DNA of 47,586 bases from an uncultured Alphaproteobacteria bacterium (GTDB lineage Bacteria > Pseudomonadota > Alphaproteobacteria > CAAHEQ01 > UBA3637), in contig CAKQBW010000010.1 in assembly GCA_934216505.1 (NCBI GenBank), forward strand, positions 1 to 47,586, written 5' to 3'. This document shows positions 7,851 through 16,582 of the stretch, piece by piece. A model generated the notes under the pieces. The model saw only the letters and a list, made by a program, of their open reading frames with translations, made no database searches and was not told the origin of the DNA. Positions within the stretch are counted from its first letter, which is position 1; each line of letters opens with the position of its first letter. The position numbers and the translations under genes were made by a program.

Positions 7851-9668
7851 ATGAGTTTAAATATGCGGAACATTGCTATTATTGCCCACGTGGATCATGG
7901 TAAAACCACCTTTGTTGATGCTTTTTTGCGTCAATCAGGGGCTTTTCGGGAAAACCAACAAGTGGCGACCTGTGCCATGGATTCGGGTGAATTGGAACGG
8001 GAAAGAGGTATTACCATTTTGGCCAAATGCACTTCCGTGGAATGGCATAACTATCGTATCAACATTGTAGATACGCCGGGACACGCCGATTTTGGCGGAG
8101 AAGTAGAACGCATTTTGTCTATGGTTGATGGGGTGATTTTGTTGGTAGATGCCGCCGAAGGCCCCCTACCCCAAACAAAATTTGTGTTAGGCAAAGCCTT
8201 GAAATTAGGTCTGCGTCCCATCGTGGTTATCAACAAAATTGATCGTCCTGATGCGCGTCCTGTGGAAGTTAATAATGAAGTCTTTGATTTATTCGCCAAC
8301 TTGGGGGCCACCGATGAACAATTAGACTACCCCGTTTTATTTGCCAGCGGCCGTGAAGGGTGGGCGGTAGAAAACTTGAACGATGAACGCATTGATATTG
8401 AACCTCTGTTTAAAAAGATTATAGAGCATGTCCCAGCCCCCCAAAGTGATGCCAATGGCCCTTTCAAAATGTTGGTGACTACTTTACATATGGATCCTTT
8501 TGTGGGACGCGTTTTAACGGGACGCATTACCTCAGGTCATATCAAAACCAACCAAATGATTAAAGCATTAGACCGCCACGGAAATGTCATGGAAACGGCT
8601 CGGGTCAGTAAAATTTTGGCGTTCCGTGGGCTGAAACATCAAGCGATTGATGAAGGTGTGGCGGGGGATATCGTCAGTATTTCGGGATTTCAAAAGGCCA
8701 CGGTGGCAGACACCTTATGTGATCAGAGTGTGTCCGAACCCATTCAAGCGCAACCCATTGATCCCCCTACTTTGGCGATGACCTTTTCTATCAACACTTC
8801 GCCTTTGGCGGGGCAAGATGGCGACAAAGTTACCAGCCGTATGATTTGGGACCGTTTGGTCAAAGAAGCCGAAGGGAATGTGGCTTTAAAAATTGCCCGT
8901 ACCGACACGACAGATGCTTTTGAAGTCTCTGGTCGGGGGGAATTACAACTGGGGATATTGATTGAAACGATGCGCCGTGAAGGCTATGAACTTTCTGTTT
9001 CCCGCCCACGGGTCGTTTTTCATGAAGAAAAAGGGCAAAAAATGGAGCCTATGGAAGAAGTCGTCATTGATGTAGATGACGCCTATACAGGGGTTGTGGT
9101 GGAAAAATTGGCCTTACGCAAAGCCGAAATGGTAGAGATGAATCCTTCAGGGGGGGGCAAGACACGTATGATTTTCCATGCGCCTTCCCGTGGATTGATT
9201 GGCTATCACAGTGAATTTTTAACCGATACCTGTGGCACAGGAGTAATGAACCGTATTTTCCACAGTTATGTTCCCTATAAAGGGGAAATTCAAGCCCGCC
9301 GAAATGGGGTCCTTATTTCAACCGAAAGTGGGAAATCCGTGGCTTATGCCCTGTGGTATATTCAAGAACGGGGACCTTTGTTCATTGGCGCAGGGGTAGA
9401 TGTCTATCCTGGGATGATTATCGGGGCCAACGCCAAGCAAGGAGATATTGAAGTCAATCCGATTAAGGGCAAAAAACTCACCAACATGCGGGCCGCAGGA
9501 AAAGATGAGGCCGTGGTTTTAATTCCCCCTGTCTTGATGCCTTTGGAAGCCGCTTTGTCCTTTATTGCCGATGATGAATTGGTGGAGGTAACCCCCAAAC
9601 ATATTCGCTTACGCAAAAAGTATTTGGATTCCAACGAACGCAGAAAATTTGAACGGGGCCGTTTATAA
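7851..9668 (+). CDS. typA: Ribosome-associated GTPase TypA/BipA
   Basis: A 605-residue translational GTPase related to EF-G/LepA, involved in 50S assembly and stress or cold adaptation. Visible motifs: AHVDHGKTT near residue 12, RERGITI, DTPGHADFGGEVER, NKIDRPDA, and the BipA-type C-terminal domain with SRGLIGY and GSGVMNRIF-like residues (here CGTGVMNRIF). It starts 17 nt after infB with AGAGGAAG as RBS; the second Met (residue 5) is an alternative start. In most proteobacteria infB is followed by rbfA and truB, so its position here is a departure from the usual operon. Confidence 0.97.
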   Translation: MSLNMRNIAIIAHVDHGKTTFVDAFLRQSGAFRENQQVATCAMDSGELERERGITILAKCTSVEWHNYRINIVDTPGHADFGGEVERILSMVDGVILLVDAAEGPLPQTKFVLGKALKLGLRPIVVINKIDRPDARPVEVNNEVFDLFANLGATDEQLDYPVLFASGREGWAVENLNDERIDIEPLFKKIIEHVPAPQSDANGPFKMLVTTLHMDPFVGRVLTGRITSGHIKTNQMIKALDRHGNVMETARVSKILAFRGLKHQAIDEGVAGDIVSISGFQKATVADTLCDQSVSEPIQAQPIDPPTLAMTFSINTSPLAGQDGDKVTSRMIWDRLVKEAEGNVALKIARTDTTDAFEVSGRGELQLGILIETMRREGYELSVSRPRVVFHEEKGQKMEPMEEVVIDVDDAYTGVVVEKLALRKAEMVEMNPSGGGKTRMIFHAPSRGLIGYHSEFLTDTCGTGVMNRIFHSYVPYKGEIQARRNGVLISTESGKSVAYALWYIQERGPLFIGAGVDVYPGMIIGANAKQGDIEVNPIKGKKLTNMRAAGKDEAVVLIPPVLMPLEAALSFIADDELVEVTPKHIRLRKKYLDSNERRKFERGRL

Positions 9669-9737
9669 GGCATTCTTTTTGATTGCTTTTTATGGAAAAA
9701 TTTTCTATTCTCTTCTAAAAACAGAAAGGAACAGAGA

Positions 9738-10973
9738 GTGCGCACGGAAAAATTTAATCCCCAAGTATTGGCTTTCTTTGGATTAGGATTAGCCAGTCAA
9801 GCGCCTGTCAATTTAATAGGGGGCACTTTGAAGTACTGGTTTTCCACCGTGGGAATCGATTTAACCAAAATCGGCCTGTTCGGATTGGTCTTATTGCCTT
9901 ATACTTTAAAATTTCTGTGGGCCCCTTTCATTGATTTGATTGACTTACCATGGGCCAAAAAATGGGGCCGCAAAAAAGAGTGGGGATTGTTGGCCCAATT
10001 TTTCACCATGGTCTTTTTGTTTTTATTGTCCCTGTCAAATCCAAACGAAAACTTGATGGGGGTTTTTGCTTTGTGTTTGGGAATCGCCTTTATGACTGCT
10101 ACTTCGGATATTGTCATAGACGCCCTGCGCATTGATTTATTTGACCGTAAATCTTTGGCTCAGGCTACTTCCTGTCATCAATTTGGAGCCAGAATTGGCA
10201 TGTTGGCCGCTGTGGCGGGAATGATTTTCCTGTCTGCCCATATGGCATGGCAATATGCTTATCAAATTTCCATCGGATTGATTTTTATTGGGTTCCTTTG
10301 CCTTCTCTGTTTAAAAGAAAAAAACACTCCCAAACCCCTTGTTTCTATTAAAGAAGTCCTCCTGACTCCGTTTAAGGATTTACTGCACCATGAAAAATTA
10401 GGTCTGTTAGTGATTTTCGTTGTCGCTTATAAATTATGTAATGGCGTATTGGGACCAATGGCCTATCCTTTTTATTACAATGTTGGTTTTAGCGCCGAAC
10501 AAATTTCATTTATGTCCGGAACTTTGGGTGTTTTTATTACCATGTTCGGTATTTTTTTAGGGGGTTTTTTAGCCATGGAAAAGCACCTCAGACCTATCCT
10601 TTTTTGTTTGGGATTTGTGGAAATCTTTACTTCTTTTTCTTTTGCGGCGTTGGCCGAAATTGGCCCCAGCATGAATGCTTTTTTCTGGGTTATTTTGTTT
10701 GACAATATCGTGGGGGGCATCGGGAATGTGGTTTGGATTACCTATTTATCCAGCTTGTGCAACAAACAATTTTCGGGAACACAGTATGCCTTTTTCGCCG
10801 CCCTTAATATGGTGCCGCTTTCTTTGATTGCTAGTTCAGGCGGGTGGCTTGCAAGTCATTTAGGATGGCCTTTATTCTTTCTCACCACAGGCCTGTTGAT
10901 GCTCCCTGCCCTCTTTATGATTCTATTTTGTTCCAGTTTATTTAAAAAAACAAAGGAAATATCATGCAAGTAA
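9738..10973 (+). CDS. ampG: AmpG-like MFS permease (probable muropeptide transporter)
   Basis: A 411-residue, 12-helix major facilitator protein. The N-terminal GGTLKYWFSTVGIDL and GLFGLVLLPYTLKFLWAPFID segments match the AmpG family, which imports GlcNAc-anhydroMurNAc peptides for peptidoglycan recycling. The start is GTG at 9738 with AAAGGA upstream; no ATG is suitably placed. The gene lies 69 nt after typA with no clear terminator between them. Its end overlaps the next gene by 10 bp, so the two are coupled. No AmpD, NagZ or beta-lactamase gene is in the window, so the substrate is inferred from family only. Confidence 0.82.
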   Translation: MRTEKFNPQVLAFFGLGLASQAPVNLIGGTLKYWFSTVGIDLTKIGLFGLVLLPYTLKFLWAPFIDLIDLPWAKKWGRKKEWGLLAQFFTMVFLFLLSLSNPNENLMGVFALCLGIAFMTATSDIVIDALRIDLFDRKSLAQATSCHQFGARIGMLAAVAGMIFLSAHMAWQYAYQISIGLIFIGFLCLLCLKEKNTPKPLVSIKEVLLTPFKDLLHHEKLGLLVIFVVAYKLCNGVLGPMAYPFYYNVGFSAEQISFMSGTLGVFITMFGIFLGGFLAMEKHLRPILFCLGFVEIFTSFSFAALAEIGPSMNAFFWVILFDNIVGGIGNVVWITYLSSLCNKQFSGTQYAFFAALNMVPLSLIASSGGWLASHLGWPLFFLTTGLLMLPALFMILFCSSLFKKTKEISCK

Positions 10974-11341
10974 AATATATTGTCTATTACCCTCAAGCGG
11001 GAGATGCCCCCAAAGTTGCCCTTTGGCTGACCAGCGATGGATCTATGTTGCATTCCAAATATGCCACCGAACATAACATCAATCCTCAATTATATTCTTC
11101 TTTGGGATATGCCTATTATTCCCCCCGTAAAAAGAAGTACCAGTTAGACCATTACTCATGTAGCGCCACTTACTCTTTGTTACAACTCTTTAAAAAACGG
11201 CAACAGGAAAAACGGGATAAATTATTAGTTTTAAAGGAAATAGAAAAAAATCCTGTTTTCAAAGATCCAAAAGTCCAACAAGGTACCTATCAGGACTATC
11301 AATTTTTTTTGAAGGCCAAAGAAATTCTTAAAGCCCGCTAG
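10964..11341 (+). CDS. Small protein of unknown function
   Basis: I do not recognise a family. The 125-residue soluble protein is Tyr- and Lys-rich: an N-terminal half with probable beta strands (VKYIVYY, VALWL, GYAYYS) and a C-terminal half that looks helical and basic (LFKKRQQEKRDKLLVLKE). No signal peptide, membrane helix or conserved Cys cluster is visible. The ATG at 10964 has AAGGAA 5 nt upstream and overlaps the ampG end by 10 bp, so it is very likely co-translated with the permease. It ends 7 nt from the convergent ftsB-like gene with no terminator hairpin between them. Confidence 0.7.
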   Translation: MQVKYIVYYPQAGDAPKVALWLTSDGSMLHSKYATEHNINPQLYSSLGYAYYSPRKKKYQLDHYSCSATYSLLQLFKKRQQEKRDKLLVLKEIEKNPVFKDPKVQQGTYQDYQFFLKAKEILKAR

Positions 11342-11348
11342 GTTCATT

Positions 11349-11624
11349 CTATTCATCCAACACAATAATATCATGTGGATTGCCCATGTTCAATACCCGC
11401 ATCATTTCTTCTTCAATCAAATCACGGGATTGATTCGTCATGGCTTCTACCTTTAAGCGCAAGGCCTCCACTTGATTTTGAAGGTCATTATATTTTTGAT
11501 TGGCTTGGCTATATTCTTGGTTGATTTCATTCAGCCGCAACCATCCCCGCCGCCCATAGATGCCATGATAAATAAAATAGGAAACGATGATCAAAGACAT
11601 AAAGGGAATTAAAAAATACTTCAT
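11349..11624 (-). CDS. ftsB: FtsB/DivIC-like septum formation protein
   Basis: A 91-residue protein with one N-terminal membrane helix (residues 3-20), a YGRRGWL segment just after it, and a coiled coil (about 30-70, LNEINQEYSQANQKYNDLQNQ in part). This is the layout of FtsB, the bitopic divisome protein that pairs with FtsL and FtsQ to activate septal wall synthesis. The YG-RG-W/L motif after the helix is typical of alphaproteobacterial members. Its ATG overlaps the stop of the upstream diguanylate cyclase gene by 4 bp (ATGA), so the two are translationally coupled. In many Alphaproteobacteria ftsB lies near eno and pdhA instead. Confidence 0.85.
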   Translation of the reverse strand: MKYFLIPFMSLIIVSYFIYHGIYGRRGWLRLNEINQEYSQANQKYNDLQNQVEALRLKVEAMTNQSRDLIEEEMMRVLNMGNPHDIIVLDE

Positions 11625-13186
11625 GCTTTTTCCTTATCCGCTTGCCCCATCTCAGGGGTATAGACACTCACTTGATTTCGCCCATGTTCTTTGGAATAAT
11701 ACAATGCCAAGTCGGCCTCTTTTGTCAAATCCAACAATCCCGTAGAAGATGTACAGGTTAAACCAATACTGATCGTAATGGGAATTTGTTTTCCTTCGGC
11801 ACTAATAAGCGCTTGAGCCACCGCTTCACGAAAATGTTCGGCAGCGATTTTTCCCCCCGTTTCATCCGTATTGGACAAAAAGACGATGAATTCTTCCCCC
11901 CCAAAGCGGCCCAAAATATCTGAGGACCTAAAACTTTTTTTCATTAAATCCGCCACAGACTTTAACACAATATCCCCCGCTTCGTGCCCATAGGTATCAT
12001 TCACCATTTTAAAGTGGTCAATATCGCTCATCAACAAACAATAGGGGGTTTGATAACGAACAGCATTGGCAATCGCCTGTTTAAACAAAGTTTCAAATTG
12101 ACGGCGATTATTCAGGCCCGTCAGCGTATCGGTGGAAGCCTGAATAAACAACTGTTCTTCTGTATTTTTTTGATCGGTGATATTATGCAAGTTCAAGTAC
12201 AGGGCTAATTCTCCGTCCAATTCAATCACACGAGCCGATAAAGTCAGCCACAGTTTTTCATCATTATTTGGCGAACGCATTTGAACCTCAAAATTATCAA
12301 TGATTTTATCTTGGCGAACTTTATCAACTAATTCAGTTCGCTTGGCAGAATCAGCAAAATAATCCGACAAATGGAATTGTCCCACCTCTTGGGGAGTAAT
12401 GTTCAACACACGGCGAGCCGTTGGATTGATGTAAATCACAGAATCATCCAACAACTTTGACACCAAAATAGGGAAAGGAGCTATATCCCAAAAAAGAGTG
12501 CGACGTTTTTTTTCTTCCTCTAACTGATCAATCAATATCGCACAATAAGAACGCATATATCGGGTTTGAACAATCAACACAAACAGGCCTGACCCCCCAA
12601 AAATATAAAGGGGCATCATCTTAACTGAAGTAAAAAGACCATGTTCCCTACAAATGTAATAAGCGGCCAGCAACATTAAAACTTCCCCCAATCGCCCAAA
12701 CAGAGCCGTCTTGCCCGTGGATTCTACCCGAATCAGACTAATCCCCACGACAAACCATGCCAACGCCAGCATATAAATTTCGGCAGATAGTTGAAAATAG
12801 CCACACAAAAAATAAAGTTCCACCAACTGTAAAACAAAGCAAACGCCAAAAATGGTCCAGAGTTGTTTTTTGCCATAATTACGCATAAGCAAACTCATCC
12901 ACAAACAGGTAAGCCCCAAACAAACAAAAACCATTTGCATCCAACTAGCCACAGCTGGTTTCAAAGCAAAAGCAGGATTTAAAACAACCAAAGAAGGAAC
13001 AACAATCCTTAAAAAATTTCCCAAAGCCCACACATAGCAGGCCCGACTGATCCACCTAAAACGGTATTTTTGCATGCTTTTAAAATAAAACAGCCCAAAG
13101 CAAACACCCATAATGAGATACCCTATTGTTTCCATTCCATAGGCGTTAAATTGCACTTTTAAAATTGAATACAGTTGCTCCAACAT
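11621..13186 (-). CDS. Membrane diguanylate cyclase (PAS-GGDEF)
   Basis: A 521-residue protein: about seven or eight N-terminal membrane helices (residues about 15-215), a PAS-like domain (about 225-345, DIAPFPILVSKL, then NITDQKN) and a C-terminal GGDEF domain (about 350-510). The active site is GGEEF near residue 429, and an RxxD inhibitory site (RSSD) lies five residues before it. It should therefore make c-di-GMP and be feedback-inhibited. The start is ATG at 13186, 7 nt after GGAG; TTG at 13189 is too close to it. The gene runs divergently from dnaK and overlaps ftsB. Confidence 0.93.
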   Translation of the reverse strand: MLEQLYSILKVQFNAYGMETIGYLIMGVCFGLFYFKSMQKYRFRWISRACYVWALGNFLRIVVPSLVVLNPAFALKPAVASWMQMVFVCLGLTCLWMSLLMRNYGKKQLWTIFGVCFVLQLVELYFLCGYFQLSAEIYMLALAWFVVGISLIRVESTGKTALFGRLGEVLMLLAAYYICREHGLFTSVKMMPLYIFGGSGLFVLIVQTRYMRSYCAILIDQLEEEKKRRTLFWDIAPFPILVSKLLDDSVIYINPTARRVLNITPQEVGQFHLSDYFADSAKRTELVDKVRQDKIIDNFEVQMRSPNNDEKLWLTLSARVIELDGELALYLNLHNITDQKNTEEQLFIQASTDTLTGLNNRRQFETLFKQAIANAVRYQTPYCLLMSDIDHFKMVNDTYGHEAGDIVLKSVADLMKKSFRSSDILGRFGGEEFIVFLSNTDETGGKIAAEHFREAVAQALISAEGKQIPITISIGLTCTSSTGLLDLTKEADLALYYSKEHGRNQVSVYTPEMGQADKEKA

Positions 13187-13211
13187 CAAAAAACTCCTAT
13201 CTCTCCCTTTT

Positions 13212-13239
13212 AGTTTAACAAAAAAAATTGAAAAATCAA
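13212..13239 (-). promoter_or_regulatory. Candidate promoter of the diguanylate cyclase-ftsB unit
   Basis: On the minus strand TTGATT (13239-13234), a 16-nt spacer and TAAACT (13217-13212), about 25 nt before the start codon. Matches are moderate. Confidence 0.45.
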
Positions 13240-13258
13240 TAAAAATTCATTAAAAGGT

Positions 13259-13288
13259 GTTGCAAAATACAATCGTATGACCTATATA
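13259..13288 (+). promoter_or_regulatory. dnaK promoter: overlapping sigma-70 and RpoH-type elements
   Basis: TTGCAA (13260-13265), 17 nt, TATATA (13283-13288) fits sigma-70. The same region reads GTTG (13259-13262), 18 nt, CCTATATA (13281-13288), close to the alphaproteobacterial heat-shock pattern CTTG-N17/18-CYTATNT. No CIRCE element is visible. Dual recognition is inference. Confidence 0.6.
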
Positions 13289-13319
13289 TTGACTACCAAT
13301 AACAGAAAAGGAGAAAAAA

Positions 13320-15227
13320 ATGAGTAAAATTTTAGGTATTGACTTAGGTACAACGAATTCGTGCATGTGTATTATGGACGGCAAAGATCCCAAGGTTTTG
13401 GAAAACCGTGAAGGGGCCCGTACAACACCTTCTATTGTGGCTTTCACGGGCAAAGGCGAACGCTTGGTGGGACAACCCGCTAAACGGCAGGCCGTGACAA
13501 ATCCTCAAGGAACTTTGTATTCTATTAAACGTCTGATCGGTCGGCGCTTTGATGATAAGATGGTAGCCAAAGATAAAGAGATGGTTCCCTATAAAATTAT
13601 TTCGGGCGAAAATGGCGATGCTTGGGTAGAAGTAGAAGGCAAAAAATATGCCCCCAGCCAAGTATCTGCTTTCGTTTTGCAAAAATTAAAAGAAGATGCC
13701 GAAAATTATTTGGGTGAAAAAATTACACAAGCCATTATTACGGTCCCTGCTTACTTTGACGACAGCCAACGGCAAGCCACAAAAGACGCCGGAAAAATTG
13801 CAGGCTTGGAGGTTTTGCGTATCATCAACGAACCAACTGCGGCGGCTTTAGCCTATGGTATGGACCAAAAGAAATCGGGAACAATTGCTGTCTATGACTT
13901 AGGGGGGGGAACCTTTGATGTGTCCATTTTGGAAATCGGTGATGGTGTTTTTGAAGTGAAATCCACCAACGGAGATACTTTCTTGGGTGGGGAAGACTTT
14001 GATGCCCGCATCATGGATTATTTGGCCGATGAATTCAAAAAAGACAATGGCATTGATTTGCGTCAAGACAGAATGGCTTTACAACGGTTAAAAGAAGCCG
14101 CCGAAAAAGCCAAGATTGAATTATCCAGTGCCAACCAAACAGACATTAACTTGCCCTTTATTACCGCTGATGCGACAGGGCCAAAGCATTTGAATGTTTC
14201 TATGACTCGGGCCAAATTGGAAAGTTTGGTGGAAGATTTGTTGGAACGGACAAAAGGCCCTATGGAAAAGGCTTTGAAAGATGCGGGCTTAAGCAAGAAT
14301 CAAGTTGATGAAGTCATCTTGGTCGGGGGGATGACCCGTATGCCTGCGGTCCAACAATTGGTTAAAAACTTCTTTGGTAAAGAACCCCACAAGGGCGTCA
14401 ATCCTGATGAAGTAGTGGCCATGGGGGCTGCGATTCAAGGGGGCGTTTTGAAAGGGGATGTCAAAGATGTGTTGTTGTTGGATGTGACGCCTTTGTCTTT
14501 GGGTATTGAAACTTTAGGGGGCGTCTTTACACGGTTGATTGACCGCAACACCACGATTCCAACCAAAAAGTCTCAAGTGTTTTCAACGGCAGAAGATGGA
14601 CAAACCGCTGTGACCATTCGGGTGTTTCAAGGCGAACGGGAAATCGCCCGTGATAACAAATTGTTGGGACAATTTGATTTGATGGGAATTCCTCCTGCCC
14701 CCCGTGGCATGCCCCAAATTGAAGTCAGTTTTGACATTGACGCCAACGGGATTGTGAATGTGTCCGCCAAGGATAAGGCCACAGGCAAAGAACAAAGCAT
14801 TCGGATTCAATCTTCGGGTGGTTTGTCTGATGCCGATATTGAAAAGATGGTCAAAGATGCGGAAGCCCATGCGGAAGAAGATAAGAAATTCAAGGAAGCG
14901 GCTGATGCCAAAAACCATGCCGATGCATTGATTGCTTCTACCGAAAAAATGCTCAAAGAAAATGCGGACAAAATTCAACCCGCTGACAAAGATGCCATTG
15001 AAGCCTGTGTCAAAGAGTTGAAAGAAGCCAGCGAATCCAATGATACAGCCCGTATCAAGGAAAAGACAGAGGCTTTACAAAATGCCAGCATGAAGATGGG
15101 CGAGGCCATGTATAAGGCGGCTCAAGCGGCGCAAGGCGGACAAACAGAACAATCCGCTCAACAAGCCGACCAACCCAAACAAGAAGAAAAGGTTGTAGAT
15201 GCCGATTATGAAGAGGTCAAAAAATAA
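13320..15227 (+). CDS. dnaK: Chaperone protein DnaK (Hsp70)
   Basis: A 635-residue ATP-dependent chaperone working with DnaJ and GrpE in folding and the heat-shock response. The N-terminus GIDLGTTNSC is the phosphate-1 motif of the ATPase domain (1-380). YDLGGGTFDVS and VGGMTRMPAVQ complete the nucleotide site. The linker DVLLLDVTPLSLG leads to the substrate domain, helical lid and a Gln/Ala-rich tail ending in DADYEEVKK. The start has AAAAGGAG 6-7 nt upstream. A terminator separates it from dnaJ; grpE is not in the window. Confidence 0.99.
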   Translation: MSKILGIDLGTTNSCMCIMDGKDPKVLENREGARTTPSIVAFTGKGERLVGQPAKRQAVTNPQGTLYSIKRLIGRRFDDKMVAKDKEMVPYKIISGENGDAWVEVEGKKYAPSQVSAFVLQKLKEDAENYLGEKITQAIITVPAYFDDSQRQATKDAGKIAGLEVLRIINEPTAAALAYGMDQKKSGTIAVYDLGGGTFDVSILEIGDGVFEVKSTNGDTFLGGEDFDARIMDYLADEFKKDNGIDLRQDRMALQRLKEAAEKAKIELSSANQTDINLPFITADATGPKHLNVSMTRAKLESLVEDLLERTKGPMEKALKDAGLSKNQVDEVILVGGMTRMPAVQQLVKNFFGKEPHKGVNPDEVVAMGAAIQGGVLKGDVKDVLLLDVTPLSLGIETLGGVFTRLIDRNTTIPTKKSQVFSTAEDGQTAVTIRVFQGEREIARDNKLLGQFDLMGIPPAPRGMPQIEVSFDIDANGIVNVSAKDKATGKEQSIRIQSSGGLSDADIEKMVKDAEAHAEEDKKFKEAADAKNHADALIASTEKMLKENADKIQPADKDAIEACVKELKEASESNDTARIKEKTEALQNASMKMGEAMYKAAQAAQGGQTEQSAQQADQPKQEEKVVDADYEEVKK

Positions 15228-15241
15228 ATAAAAACAAACCC

Positions 15242-15272
15242 AAAAGGGGGAGCCTTAAAACTCCCCTTTTTT
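15242..15272 (+). terminator. Intrinsic terminator between dnaK and dnaJ
   Basis: AAAAGGGGGAG pairs with CTCCCCTTTT (one bulged G) around a CCTTAAAA loop, ending in six T. It would let dnaK be transcribed above dnaJ, with dnaJ made by partial read-through or its own weak promoter. Confidence 0.88.
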
Positions 15273-15301
15273 GTGGTTTAAAGCACATAAAGGAATATGG
15301 T

Positions 15302-16411
15302 ATGGCAGATTATTATGAGATATTGGGGGTAGAAAAAACAGCCTCGTTTGAACAAATCAAACGGGCTTTTCGTGTTAAAGCCATGGCCTGTCACCCCGAT
15401 CATCATCCTGGGGACAAAGAAGCCGAACGTAAATTCAAAGAATTAGGGGAAGCCTATGAAGTATTAAAAGATTCAGGCAAACGGGCCACCTATGACCAAG
15501 TGGGGCATGACGCCTATAAAGCAGGTATGGGACGCAACGGGGGATTCAACGGTGGCTTTGGGGGCTTTGATTTTTCGGGCACAGGCTTTGAGGATATTTT
15601 TTCGGAAATGTTTGGTATGGGCTCTACGGCTCACCCCCGTCCTCCTGAACGACAAGGCGAAGACATTCGGGCAGATATCTCTATTTCTTTGGAAGAGGCT
15701 TTTGCAGGGATCAAAAAAGAAATCAAAATACAACATATGGAAACTTGTCCAGAATGTCAAGGAAAAGGTGGCAGTGGCGTACAGACCTGTGCAACCTGTC
15801 AAGGTCAAGGACGCATTCGTCAAAGGCAAGGCTTTTTCGTTATGGAAACAACCTGTCCAACCTGTCATGGTTCGGGCAAAACAATTCAAAGGCCGTGTAA
15901 AAATTGTGAAGGAAGCGGACGTACAAAAAAATCCAAAACTTTACAAGTCAATATCCCTGCGGGGGTGGATACAGGGGTACGTATGCGCCTTTCAGGGGAA
16001 GGAAACGCCGCCATTCGTGGGGGACAAGCGGGCGATTTATATGTCTTTTTAACCGTCAAGGAGCACCCTCTTTTTCAACGACGTGGGGACGATTTATTTT
16101 TGACAATGCCTGTGCCTTTGACAACGGCTGTGTTCGGGGGAGAAATTGAAATTCCCAGCATTGACGGGGTTTTACACAAAACAACAATCAAACCTGGTTT
16201 GCAATCAGGTACAGAAAAAACTTATGAAAAATTGGGCATGCCATCTTTAAAATCAAAACGCCGTGGCGATATGTATGTAGTGTTCCAAGTGGAAACGCCC
16301 ACCAATTTAACCAAAGAACAAAAACAACTTTGGGAAAGTTTTAATCAGGGAAAAAATCAAAACCCCCTCTGCGAAAAGTTCAAAAAGAAAATTCAAGAAT
16401 TATTCGGATAA
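15302..16411 (+). CDS. dnaJ: Chaperone protein DnaJ (Hsp40)
   Basis: A 369-residue co-chaperone that stimulates DnaK ATPase and presents substrates. The J domain carries HPD at residues 31-33. A Gly/Phe-rich linker (about 75-100) follows. The zinc-binding region has four CxxCxGxG repeats: CPECQGKG, CATCQGQG, CPTCHGSG, CKNCEGSG. The C-terminal substrate-binding domains complete a type I DnaJ of usual length. The start ATG at 15302 has AAAGGA about 8 nt upstream. It converges on tRNA-Ser and shares the hairpin at 16417-16442. Confidence 0.98.
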   Translation: MADYYEILGVEKTASFEQIKRAFRVKAMACHPDHHPGDKEAERKFKELGEAYEVLKDSGKRATYDQVGHDAYKAGMGRNGGFNGGFGGFDFSGTGFEDIFSEMFGMGSTAHPRPPERQGEDIRADISISLEEAFAGIKKEIKIQHMETCPECQGKGGSGVQTCATCQGQGRIRQRQGFFVMETTCPTCHGSGKTIQRPCKNCEGSGRTKKSKTLQVNIPAGVDTGVRMRLSGEGNAAIRGGQAGDLYVFLTVKEHPLFQRRGDDLFLTMPVPLTTAVFGGEIEIPSIDGVLHKTTIKPGLQSGTEKTYEKLGMPSLKSKRRGDMYVVFQVETPTNLTKEQKQLWESFNQGKNQNPLCEKFKKKIQELFG

Positions 16412-16442
16412 AAAGAAAAGCCCTTTTTTTCAAAAGGGCTTT
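16409..16442 (-). terminator. Terminator downstream of tRNA-Ser (possibly bidirectional with dnaJ)
   Basis: AAAGCCCTTTT (16417-16427) and AAAAGGGCTTT (16432-16442) form an 11-bp stem with a 4-nt loop. On the minus strand it is followed by TTTTCTTTTT-like sequence, making a good terminator for tRNA-Ser. On the plus strand the T-run is short. Confidence 0.8.
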
Positions 16443-16447
16443 AAAAT

Positions 16448-16537
16448 TGGCGGATAGGAGAGGATTCGAACCTCCGTTAGAGTTGCCCCTAAACACACTT
16501 TCCAGGCGTGCGCCTTCAACCACTCGGCCACCTATCC
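16448..16537 (-). tRNA. tRNA-Ser (anticodon GGA)
   Basis: A 90-nt class II tRNA on the minus strand. The acceptor stem GGATAGG/CCTATCC is perfect, with discriminator G and an encoded CCA (16450-16448). The D arm has GCCGAGTGG. The anticodon loop CTGGAAA places GGA at 16503-16501. A long variable arm and a TTCGAAT T-loop follow. It should read UCC and UCU codons. Confidence 0.97.
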
Positions 16538-16552
16538 TTTTAGGATAAGAGC

Positions 16553-16581
16553 AGTATAGCGAATTTTTTTTCAAAAATCAA
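16553..16581 (-). promoter_or_regulatory. Promoter of tRNA-Ser
   Basis: Minus-strand TTGATT (16581-16576), 17-nt spacer, TATACT (16558-16553). The predicted start is about 10 nt before the tRNA 5' end. It begins next to the stop codon of the dsbA-like gene. Confidence 0.75.
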
Positions 16582-16582
16582 G

